Source: Flavobacteriales bacterium (GTDB lineage: Bacteria > Bacteroidota > Bacteroidia > Flavobacteriales > UA16). From it: 35,846 bases of DNA. The notes beneath the pieces were generated by a model that had not been told where the DNA came from, ran no database searches, and saw only the letters and a program-made list of their open reading frames with translations. Shown here one piece after another: positions 14,994 through 22,071 of the stretch. The stretch spans positions 1-35,846 of the forward strand of contig JAOIQU010000012.1 in NCBI GenBank assembly GCA_028141885.1. The letters are read 5' to 3'. Within the stretch, counting starts at the first letter, position 1; each line of letters starts with the position of its first letter. Both the position numbers and the translations under genes were made by a program.

Positions 14994-17333
14994 ACAGGTC
15001 GTGCCGAAGGCGGAAAGCACCAACAGCACGTCGGTGACGTTGGTCGCACCATCGCCATTGATGTCCATGGTGCACGCACTGGCGCATCCAAACTCGCTCA
15101 AGACGTCAAGCACATCGGACACCGTGACCACCAAATCCCCGTCCATGTCGCCCACACAAGCTTGGGTAGACTGCTCTTGGCACGGATTGTCCAAGTCGAT
15201 CAGCGTTTTCTGAAGGAAATCGTTGACCACCTCTGTGTAACCCGACAAGCACACCATGCCGTTGGCGCTTCCGATCCAATGAACGCGAAGGAGCGGCACG
15301 TATGACGTGTTTTTGGCAATGCTCATGCCGTCGTAAGTCACCGTCAAAACTTGGTCTCCACCTGGCGCGTGAGAGGGAATCCCGGTGTACGCATACGACG
15401 AATCGAGCAGGCTTTCCGTTTGGCTGATTTGGAGCCCATCGAATTCCAACTGATAACCCAAAATCCGCGCTTCCGGATTCTTCACATGCACGTCCAAGTA
15501 CTGCTCGTCCCAGTTCACTTCCGCGATTGTGAAGTGCGTCGTGTCGAAGGGGTTGACGATGTCGTTCACCGGGAACTCACAATGGCTGTGTACGCCGGTC
15601 GAATCGGGGTCCGTGTGGGCCTCGTTCCACCATTGGCAGTCCGCCATGAACGCCGCATCCGCCACGGTCAATGCGCCGTCGGAGTTGATGTCGTTGCAGT
15701 TCGCAGGCACCAAGTCGGAACCGAGCACGCCTTCGACGTACATCTGGGCATCGGCCAAATCCTGCACGAGGTCGTCGTTCAAGTCACCGATGATAGCCAC
15801 CCCGCCGCATTCGCCGTTGCAATCGATCAAGGCAGTGCCGTAGGGGTCGCCAGCACAATCGGTGAACGTCGGGCAATCGGTCAAAATCGTGGTCTGCAAG
15901 TCACCGCCCGAACGGTCGAGGTCGATGCACACCACCGCCCAATTGTTCTCGGTGTTGGTTTCGTACCGGCCCAAGGCGTCGGGGTCATAGTCCCAGTTGA
16001 CGCGTACCACCAAGCGGTACTGGCCGTCTTCCACGTCGGTCACGTCAATCCACTGGCAGCTCAATCCACTCGAATAAATGTCGCCGCATCCAGCAGCAAT
16101 GCCCATGTTGGAGCAACCGTATGTCGCCGACCCTCCGTCACTGCACTCCAAATCCATGACACAAAACCCATTCTTGAACCCAATGGGAATCAAGGCCCCC
16201 TCCATGGTGAACAGATCGTACTTGGCGTACCCTTTGTAGTGCCAGTGGTTGTGGCATTCGCCCCACTCAAACTGACCCGTTTGGTTGGCCTGGGAAGTGG
16301 TGCCGATGTAGTAGTCGATCTCTCCGATGTTCTTGATGTGCGTGGTGAATCGAATCAATTCACGCGTTCCAAATCCATTCAGACATCCTTCTTCGATGTA
16401 GCAGTCGGTTTGGCTGACGTTCATTGTGGTCGTGTACAGGCTGCTCGACACCACATCCGCCAACACAATCAAGTCTGGACCCGTGCAAGATGGATCTCCC
16501 TCGTACACGCAAGACCCATCGTCCACCTCTGCTGCCGGGCTGTAGTTGCAGGCGCCCGAGTCCGTGCATCCCGTGGGTTGGCCCGCGTAATCGAACGTCC
16601 AATCAAATCCACCGCAGCTGCCATCCAACGACGCAAAGCGCACCCAGTACTGCACCCCGCCTTCCAACAAAATGGTCAATGCAGCCTCTTCACCGCATCC
16701 GCCTTGGTTGTCGTCGTAGTAAATGGACCCTTCGTTGGTGTCGTCGAAGTTGCCCATGTTGCAGTAGTCGTAGATGTACAGCGTGGTGTTGCATGCCGCA
16801 CCGCAAGAGCTGAACTGGTACATGCCGTTGGCGGCTGGTGTGAAGGTGTACCAAAAGTTGTCCTCGGCTTGCGACACCGTGCCGTAGTCGGCGTCGGTCA
16901 ACGCCACCGCATCATTGCACGTTGCCCCTGGCGCACAATCGAATTGAACTTGGTCCTGCTGGCCGTAGTCGCCACCAGTTGCCACGGCCACCCCATCCAG
17001 GAACAGCGTGTACGCACCTTGACCGTAACCACAGCAAATGCCATCCCCGTAGCTGTCGTTGATCACAAACTGCAGGCACGGAAACTCGTCTGCACCGGCA
17101 ATGCACACGCTGTCTGTGTAGGTCGTTCCAGAAGATCCGTAGGGGCCTCCCGACAGCAATTGCCCATTGGCCTCCGACAACGTCCACGTGATTTCACCTG
17201 GGTAGTTGTCCGTGAGGATCTCGACCACCACTTGCGATTGGCCCGCATCGCATTGCGCGAAGAGACTTGCAGAAGAGCCCAAAAAGAGGGTCATCGTCAC
17301 AAGCGATGACAGGGTGTGGAGCACGTGTTTCAT
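14988..17333 (-). CDS. Secreted lysyl oxidase with GCTD module, cohesin-like region and dockerin-like repeats
   Basis: 781 aa. Signal peptide 1-27 (ends LFAQ). Residues 28-135 are a beta domain (NDSYGDGICCGYGQG). Residues 139-247 resemble a PPC-type beta-sandwich (FWYTFTPAANGMYQF). A GCTD module spans 255-275. Residues ~285-475 are a lysyl oxidase catalytic domain: the copper site is EWGECHNHWH with H361, H363 and H365; the LTQ cofactor pair is K387 (GFKNGFC) and Y420 (GCGDIY), followed by SCQWIDVTDVEDGQY. The cysteines at +4, +10, +20 and +29 from the Lys match the animal enzyme's pattern. Dockerin-like EF-hands lie at 516-567 and 726-780, flanking a cohesin-like beta region (~585-710). Lysyl oxidases convert peptidyl lysine or primary amines to aldehydes, giving cross-links. 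It is likely co-transcribed with the sugar dehydrogenase 52 bases upstream. Substrate unknown; adhesin or matrix proteins are a guess. Confidence 0.88.
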   Translation of the reverse strand: MKHVLHTLSSLVTMTLFLGSSASLFAQCDAGQSQVVVEILTDNYPGEITWTLSEANGQLLSGGPYGSSGTTYTDSVCIAGADEFPCLQFVINDSYGDGICCGYGQGAYTLFLDGVAVATGGDYGQQDQVQFDCAPGATCNDAVALTDADYGTVSQAEDNFWYTFTPAANGMYQFSSCGAACNTTLYIYDYCNMGNFDDTNEGSIYYDDNQGGCGEEAALTILLEGGVQYWVRFASLDGSCGGFDWTFDYAGQPTGCTDSGACNYSPAAEVDDGSCVYEGDPSCTGPDLIVLADVVSSSLYTTTMNVSQTDCYIEEGCLNGFGTRELIRFTTHIKNIGEIDYYIGTTSQANQTGQFEWGECHNHWHYKGYAKYDLFTMEGALIPIGFKNGFCVMDLECSDGGSATYGCSNMGIAAGCGDIYSSGLSCQWIDVTDVEDGQYRLVVRVNWDYDPDALGRYETNTENNWAVVCIDLDRSGGDLQTTILTDCPTFTDCAGDPYGTALIDCNGECGGVAIIGDLNDDLVQDLADAQMYVEGVLGSDLVPANCNDINSDGALTVADAAFMADCQWWNEAHTDPDSTGVHSHCEFPVNDIVNPFDTTHFTIAEVNWDEQYLDVHVKNPEARILGYQLEFDGLQISQTESLLDSSYAYTGIPSHAPGGDQVLTVTYDGMSIAKNTSYVPLLRVHWIGSANGMVCLSGYTEVVNDFLQKTLIDLDNPCQEQSTQACVGDMDGDLVVTVSDVLDVLSEFGCASACTMDINGDGATNVTDVLLVLSAFGTTCS

Positions 17334-17385
17334 GTTGGGGATTTGGTTTGGATCACGGCTTATGGAAGTCGCTGTTTCGGTTCAA

Positions 17386-18780
17386 TCAGTTGCATGCATC
17401 GCCAAAGGCGCCCAGCACAAGAAGCATGTCGGCCACCGTGGTGGCACCATCGCCGTTGACGTCTTCAGGACAGGGAGAAGTGTACGTGCATGTGGTGGTC
17501 ACATTGGCCCAAGGCACGTAGTTCAATGCGGAAGGGTCGGTGCATCCTGCAAACTCGCAGGAGTTGTCGTCCTCCGTGGCGTTGGCATTGTAATTCATCG
17601 CTCCTGGGTAACGGCATCCCGCCACGCTCAGCACAGGCTCGTACTCCAGGTTTCTGAATTCTTTGATGATGTTGGGGCCCGATCCCGGATAAGAGGGGCC
17701 GTTGAACGCCAAGTACACCGCGCCGGTGTACGGGTTCACCGCCACGTCACGAATGCGTTGGCCGTAACTGGCAAACCACTGCGTCTCCCCCATCACACTC
17801 ATGCCGTCTTCCGACATGGACAAGACGCTGAGGCGTTTGTCATTCAGGGCAAATCCACCCATCACCGACAGCAACAGGCAATTCTGCCACTCGGGAATCG
17901 CGGGGTGGTTGTACCATGTCAACCCGTTGACCGCAGCGCAGGGCGAAAAGCTGTCGATGGGTTCGCGCACGTTGTTGGCTGCACAGTAGCTGTTTTCACT
18001 GGACGTGTTGCACATGCCCTGAACGTTGGGCCAACCGTAGTTGCGGCCCGGCTCAATGATGTTGACTTCGTCGTCGTTGCTTTGGCCGTGCTCGGAGCTG
18101 TAGATGATGCCTCCTGGGCCGAGGGCCAAACCCTGTGGGTTGCGGTGTCCGTAACTGTACACGTAGCTCCCTGGCGTGGGGTTGTCCGTCGGCACGGTGC
18201 CGTCGAGGTTGAGTCGCAAGACTTTGCCGTTGAGGCTGCTCAAGTTTTGGCTGCTCGCCCCTCCGTCTCCCACATCTCCTGTGGTCATCAGCAAGGTGTG
18301 GTCAGGTAAGACCAACAGACGGCTACCGTTGTGGATGCCGCCTGCAGGCAACGTCAACAACACTTCTTCGTTGACCAGCGAAGTGCCGTTCCAATCAAAC
18401 ACGGAAAGACGCTCCGTGCCGCTCCATGCGGAACCTGTCGTGTACACAATGAACACCTTGGGGGTGGTTTCCCATTCGGGATGCATCGCCATGCCCAACA
18501 TGCCGGGCTCCCCACTGCCATTGTTGGTGACGGAACGCGTCAGCACCGTGGTGGTGGCGCCCGTCTCGGGATCGATTCGGTACACTGTGCCTGGGCGGCT
18601 GGTGACCCAAAGGAAATCGTCCGGACCCCACAAAATTTCCCAAGGCAGCTGGATGCCCGAAGCAATGTCCGTGGCGGTCAGCGTGGTGTTACCAACTTGA
18701 AACGTGTCTTGGCTCAACGCGGCATTCGGCAAGGAAAGCAGCGCCCCAATCCACATGACAAAGACAAGGTGTCGGCTCAT
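17386..18780 (-). CDS. Secreted PQQ-dependent sugar dehydrogenase (GSDH family) with dockerin-like tag
   Basis: 464 aa. Signal peptide 1-24 (ALSQ). Residues ~38-375 are a six-bladed glucose/sorbosone dehydrogenase propeller: LPWEILWGPDDFLWVTSR, the catalytic-His segment AGGIHNGSRL (H150), NGKVLRLNLDGTVP, then GHRNPQGLAL and SSEHGQSNDDEVN ... NYGWP, as in YliI-type aldose dehydrogenases. Two GCTD-type modules follow (~388-431), then one half-EF-hand tag (CPEDVNGDGATTVADMLL ... FGDACN) at the very end. The family oxidises aldoses at C1 with PQQ, usually in the periplasm or outside the cell. The substrate and the source of PQQ are not visible here. First gene of the pair with the lysyl oxidase. 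Confidence 0.9.
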   Translation of the reverse strand: MSRHLVFVMWIGALLSLPNAALSQDTFQVGNTTLTATDIASGIQLPWEILWGPDDFLWVTSRPGTVYRIDPETGATTTVLTRSVTNNGSGEPGMLGMAMHPEWETTPKVFIVYTTGSAWSGTERLSVFDWNGTSLVNEEVLLTLPAGGIHNGSRLLVLPDHTLLMTTGDVGDGGASSQNLSSLNGKVLRLNLDGTVPTDNPTPGSYVYSYGHRNPQGLALGPGGIIYSSEHGQSNDDEVNIIEPGRNYGWPNVQGMCNTSSENSYCAANNVREPIDSFSPCAAVNGLTWYNHPAIPEWQNCLLLSVMGGFALNDKRLSVLSMSEDGMSVMGETQWFASYGQRIRDVAVNPYTGAVYLAFNGPSYPGSGPNIIKEFRNLEYEPVLSVAGCRYPGAMNYNANATEDDNSCEFAGCTDPSALNYVPWANVTTTCTYTSPCPEDVNGDGATTVADMLLVLGAFGDACN

Positions 18781-18801
18781 GGTTTTGGTGTTCAGTCTTT
18801 C

Positions 18802-18809
18802 CTAAAGTA
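18802..18809 (-). promoter_or_regulatory. Possible -7 box before the sugar dehydrogenase
   Basis: TACTTTAG on the minus strand differs by one base from TAnnTTTG and lies 21 bases before ATG 18780. No TTG is found at the usual -33 spacing (the nearest is 15 bases away), so support is weak. Confidence 0.3.
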
Positions 18810-18975
18810 CGCGCATTCACATCACAAAACCTTGACATTCTCCGAGTTTCCCACAATCCCCGGGTGGTGAACACGTTGGGCTTTGGTGCGGTTTGGACGG
18901 TGGGCGCGCCATCTTTGGCATGATGTTCGCCCCGGTCTTTGCGTTCGTCCAACCTCGATTCAAAAGCCTTTCACC

Positions 18976-19848
18976 ATGCCTGAAATGTCCCAAAAAACCT
19001 GGCTCCTCGTTGTGGCCACGCTCGCCTTGGCCGTGGCATACTTGGGCTATCAATTGTCGGACCGCAACGCGACCATTGGCCTCTTGAACAGTGACAATGC
19101 CGGGCTGACGCTGGAGAAGGACCAACTGATTTTGGACTTGGAGAAGATGCGCTTCTCCTACGACACCCTTGAGACGGAAAACACCATGATGCTTGCCGAG
19201 CTCGCAGCGCAACAGGAGCGCATCGACGGGCTGCTGACGAAAGTGAAGAACGGGTATTGGGAAGTGGCCAAACTGAAAAAGGAAGCTGAGACCTTGCGCA
19301 GCATCATGAAGGGCTACATCGGCACCATCGACTCGCTCAACCAGTTGAATGTGGCGTTGCTCGATGAGAATTTGGCTATGAAAGCCCAAATGGAAGCCGT
19401 CTCCCAAGAGAACGCCGACCTGGTCGAGCGCCAGGAGAACATGGAAGAAATGCTCGAGGCAGGCCAAACCCTCCAAGTCGCCGAACTCGCCCCGGTCGGG
19501 GTGCGCGTCTTGTCCTCAGGTCGGCAGCGTGACACGGACCGTGCCTTGCGGAGCACGATGCTGAAGGTGTGTTTCACCATCTTGGAAAACCGCATCGCCC
19601 CGGTCGGGAACAAAACCCTCCACCTCCGCGTCACCGACGGAGATGGCAACGTGCTTCCCAACGAATCCGGCGGCACCGACTTCAGTGCCTCTCGAACCAT
19701 CGACTACGCCCGCGAACGGCTTGACGCGTGCATCTTCTACAGCGCGCCGGACGCCGACGCAACCGCCCCTTTTGCACCGGGCACCTACCTCGTTGAAATC
19801 CTCGAAGGCGCAACCGTCATCGGCACTTCGGACCTTGTCTTGCGCTGA
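18976..19848 (+). CDS. Membrane-anchored coiled-coil protein, unknown function
   Basis: 290 aa from ATG 18976; the upstream in-frame ATG at 18883 would add 31 residues unlike a protein start. One N-terminal transmembrane helix (TWLLVVATLALAVAYLGYQL) is followed by a long heptad-rich coiled coil (~residues 25-160, many Glu/Lys/Leu). A compact C-terminal beta domain (~165-290) contains VRVLSSGRQRDTD, KVCFTILEN and GTYLVEILEG. Proteins of this layout (TM, coiled coil, small beta domain) are common in Bacteroidota and are mostly annotated as hypothetical. Its C-terminal domain probably lies in the periplasm. It is divergent from the sugar dehydrogenase and precedes yraN by 91 bases, in which I see nothing recognisable. 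Confidence 0.8.
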   Translation: MPEMSQKTWLLVVATLALAVAYLGYQLSDRNATIGLLNSDNAGLTLEKDQLILDLEKMRFSYDTLETENTMMLAELAAQQERIDGLLTKVKNGYWEVAKLKKEAETLRSIMKGYIGTIDSLNQLNVALLDENLAMKAQMEAVSQENADLVERQENMEEMLEAGQTLQVAELAPVGVRVLSSGRQRDTDRALRSTMLKVCFTILENRIAPVGNKTLHLRVTDGDGNVLPNESGGTDFSASRTIDYARERLDACIFYSAPDADATAPFAPGTYLVEILEGATVIGTSDLVLR

Positions 19849-19939
19849 GCCCACGGCGCGTTTTCGACGCTTCTGAATTCCTGACCCACGACCACAAACC
19901 CCAAGTCTCGTGTGAAACCCTGAGCCCCATCCTTGGGCC

Positions 19940-20371
19940 ATGGTTTTGGAAAGCCGCACCCAGACCGGACGACGCGGAGAGGCATGGGCCTTGCAAGCCC
20001 TGATCACGCCTTCGAGGCAGCTTTTGGCCACGAACTGGCGATGGCACCGTCATGAAATCGATGCCGTTTTCATAGAATTGGACACGGTGGTGTTCCTTGA
20101 AGTCAAAAGCCGGACTGGGTGCGGCACGTACCTGCCCGAGCCCTTGCCCATGCCCAGCACGGCGCAACAACGGCGCATCGTCCGAGCCGCGCATACGTTC
20201 ATGAAGCGCCATCGACTCCAAACCCACGCGTGCCGATTCGACCTCGCCACGGTTTGCTTCCACAGGCGCGATGGCACTGTCGTAGACTTCAACCATGTGC
20301 AGGGCGCCTTTGATGGAACGCAAACCCTCTTGCCCGCGACACGTTGCCCGAACTGGCGGAGGGTGCCGTGA
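19940..20371 (+). CDS. YraN/UPF0102 family nuclease-like protein
   Basis: 143 aa. The family pattern is clear: GRRGEAWALQALI, then NWRWHRHEIDAVFIELD and VVFLEVKSRTG, i.e. the E ... EID ... EVK core of a restriction-endonuclease-like fold, followed by QQRRIVRAAHTFM. YraN proteins are usually ~115-130 aa, so length is normal with a short extra tail. A role in DNA processing or repair is assumed for the family but its exact activity is not settled. Gene order with the pseudouridine synthase (30 bases downstream) suggests loose clustering; that gene may have its own -7 box. Confidence 0.87.
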   Translation: MVLESRTQTGRRGEAWALQALITPSRQLLATNWRWHRHEIDAVFIELDTVVFLEVKSRTGCGTYLPEPLPMPSTAQQRRIVRAAHTFMKRHRLQTHACRFDLATVCFHRRDGTVVDFNHVQGAFDGTQTLLPATRCPNWRRVP

Positions 20372-20385
20372 CGGACGCTGGGAGC

Positions 20386-20393
20386 TACCTTTG
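20386..20393 (+). promoter_or_regulatory. -7 box TACCTTTG directly before the pseudouridine synthase start
   Basis: TACCTTTG is an exact match to the Bacteroidota -7 consensus TAnnTTTG and ends 7 bases before ATG 20401. Transcription would then start at or next to the ATG. No TTG is seen at the usual -33 distance. Similar boxes sit at 24897, 30680 and 34815. Confidence 0.5.
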
Positions 20394-20400
20394 TACCCTC

Positions 20401-21309
20401 ATGAAACAGAACCCTGACCAAGGCCGCCGCGGAGGCGCCCGCAAGGGAAGTGCCAGCCAACGCTCAGGCAAAGGCGCGAAACCTTCAACTTCCCGTGGCG
20501 GTAAACGCCCCTCCTCGTCTGCCCGTACCGGCAAGTTCGGCGGCCGACCAGGACAGGGCAAACCCAAGCTCAAATTCGCTCCCGTTCCAGACGCCTCGGC
20601 CACGATGCGTCTCAACCGGTACATCGCCCAATCGGGGGTGTGCTCCCGTCGCGAAGCCGATGTGATGATCGGCGCCGGTGTGGTGAGCGTCAACAACCAA
20701 GTGGTCACCGAATTGGGATTCAAAGTGGACCCCACGAAAGACCTCGTTCGCGTGGAGGGCGACACCATCCGCCCCGAAACCATGCGGTACGTGCTGATCA
20801 ACAAACCCAAGAACTTCCTTGGCGTTGAACACGACCCCAGCGGGCGTCGGTGCGTGGGTGACTTGATCAAGCAAGCCTGCAAAGAGCGCATCTCTCCTGT
20901 GGACCGCATCGAAAAAGAAAGCACCGGGCTCATCCTGTTCACCAACGACGGAGAGCTGGCCAAGCGACTCAACCACCCTAAGGTGGCGCTGCGAGAGCTC
21001 TACCACGTCACCCTTGCGAAAAAGGCCTCTCCCGAAGACCTCGAAAAAATGGTCGAAGGATTTGTTGTGGACCAAGGATTTGTCAAGGCCAAAGCCGCGG
21101 AGTTTGTCAAAAACGACCCCCACGAAATCGGCATGGAACTGCACAGCAACCGCAGCCGCATCGTCAGACGCATGTGGGAGCAGCTTGGGCACAAAGTGAT
21201 CAAGGTGGACCGCGTCGTCTACGGGCCTTTGACCAAAAAAGACCTGCCTCGTGGCCATTGGCGCCACCTCAGCCGTGAAGAGTTGAACATGCTTCGAATG
21301 ACCACGTGA
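20401..21309 (+). CDS. RsuA/RluB-family pseudouridine synthase with altered catalytic motif
   Basis: 302 aa from ATG 20401. Residues 1-60 are a Gly/Lys/Arg/Ser-rich disordered tail, common in Bacteroidota members. An S4 RNA-binding domain follows (~68-115, MRLNRYIAQSGVCSRREADV), then the RsuA/RluB catalytic domain (YVLINKPKNFLGV; TNDGELAKRLNHP; IVRRMWEQLGHKVIKVDRVVYG). Family members convert uridine to pseudouridine in rRNA. The usual catalytic motif GRLDxxTxGLLLLTNDG reads here VDRIEKESTGLILFTNDG. The catalytic Asp is replaced by Glu (E171, codon 20911-20913) and the preceding Gly by Asp (D168). Whether it is active is therefore uncertain. Everything else in the domain looks intact. Confidence 0.88.
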   Translation: MKQNPDQGRRGGARKGSASQRSGKGAKPSTSRGGKRPSSSARTGKFGGRPGQGKPKLKFAPVPDASATMRLNRYIAQSGVCSRREADVMIGAGVVSVNNQVVTELGFKVDPTKDLVRVEGDTIRPETMRYVLINKPKNFLGVEHDPSGRRCVGDLIKQACKERISPVDRIEKESTGLILFTNDGELAKRLNHPKVALRELYHVTLAKKASPEDLEKMVEGFVVDQGFVKAKAAEFVKNDPHEIGMELHSNRSRIVRRMWEQLGHKVIKVDRVVYGPLTKKDLPRGHWRHLSREELNMLRMTT

Positions 21310-21331
21310 GCGCCAAAAAAACCTCCATGCC

Positions 21332-22069
21332 ATGAACGACAGTTTGGTCATCATCCCCACGTACAACGAACGCGAAAACGTGGTGCGCATGCTCGAAACG
21401 GTGATGGGCCTCGAATTTCCGTTCGACGTCCTCGTCGTGGACGACGGCTCGCCAGACGGCACCGCGGCGCTGGTGAAGGAGGTTCAATCCAACCACCACG
21501 ATCGCATCCATCTGTTGAAGCGCAAAGGCAAGCTCGGGTTGGGCACCGCCTACATCGCTGGATTTCGGTGGGCCCTGGAAAAAGGCTACGACTTCGTCTT
21601 TGAAATGGACTGCGACTTTTCACACAACCCTGAAGACCTGATTCGCCTGCGGGTGCCATGCGCCGAAGGGGGTGCCGGCATGTCCGTCGGATCGCGCTAC
21701 GTGACAGGAGGCGGGGTGGCCAACTGGCCCATCAACCGGCTGATTCTGAGCTACGGTGCGTCGCTCTACGTCAACCTTACGTTGGGGTTGGGTGTGAGGG
21801 ATTCCACCGCAGGTTTTGTATGCTACCGGCGCGAAACGCTTGAGGCCATTCAACTTGATGCCGTTCAATTCGTGGGGTACGCCTTCCAAATCGAGATGAA
21901 ACTCCGAGCCAAACGCAACGGATTCGCCATCAAGGAAGTGCCAATCACGTTCGTGGACCGCGAGCTGGGGACGTCCAAAATGAGCATGAACATCTTCCGC
22001 GAAGCGCTGCTCGGCGTCTTGCAAATGCGCTTAAAGCGCGTCTTCTTCCCCACCAAAACCCAAGACTGA
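21332..22069 (+). CDS. Polyprenol-phosphate mannosyltransferase-like GT2 (DPM1 family)
   Basis: 245 aa, cytosolic GT2 domain without added membrane helices. Seen: IIPTYNERENV at the N-terminus, VLVVDDGSPDGT, the metal-binding FEMDCDFSHNP (DxD-like), GSRYVTGGGVANW, and the C-terminal VPITFVDRELGTSKM. These are hallmarks of dolichol/polyprenol-phosphate mannose synthases, which move mannose from GDP-mannose to a lipid carrier. The nucleotide sugar cannot be proven from sequence. It starts 22 bases after the pseudouridine synthase and is 2 bases from the dihydroorotase, so it is in an operon with it; this pairing is conserved in many Bacteroidota. Confidence 0.9.
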   Translation: MNDSLVIIPTYNERENVVRMLETVMGLEFPFDVLVVDDGSPDGTAALVKEVQSNHHDRIHLLKRKGKLGLGTAYIAGFRWALEKGYDFVFEMDCDFSHNPEDLIRLRVPCAEGGAGMSVGSRYVTGGGVANWPINRLILSYGASLYVNLTLGLGVRDSTAGFVCYRRETLEAIQLDAVQFVGYAFQIEMKLRAKRNGFAIKEVPITFVDRELGTSKMSMNIFREALLGVLQMRLKRVFFPTKTQD

Positions 22070-22071
22070 CC

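Noticed and set aside
15351..17309. 652-codon open frame on the + strand opposite the lysyl oxidase gene
   Set aside because: It mirrors the codon bias of the real minus-strand gene, has no recognisable domain or sensible composition, and the opposite strand encodes clear LOX motifs.
18910..18941. Promoter TTTG-N16-GGTCTTTG before the coiled-coil gene
   Set aside because: The TA of the -7 box is missing and the spacing is short.
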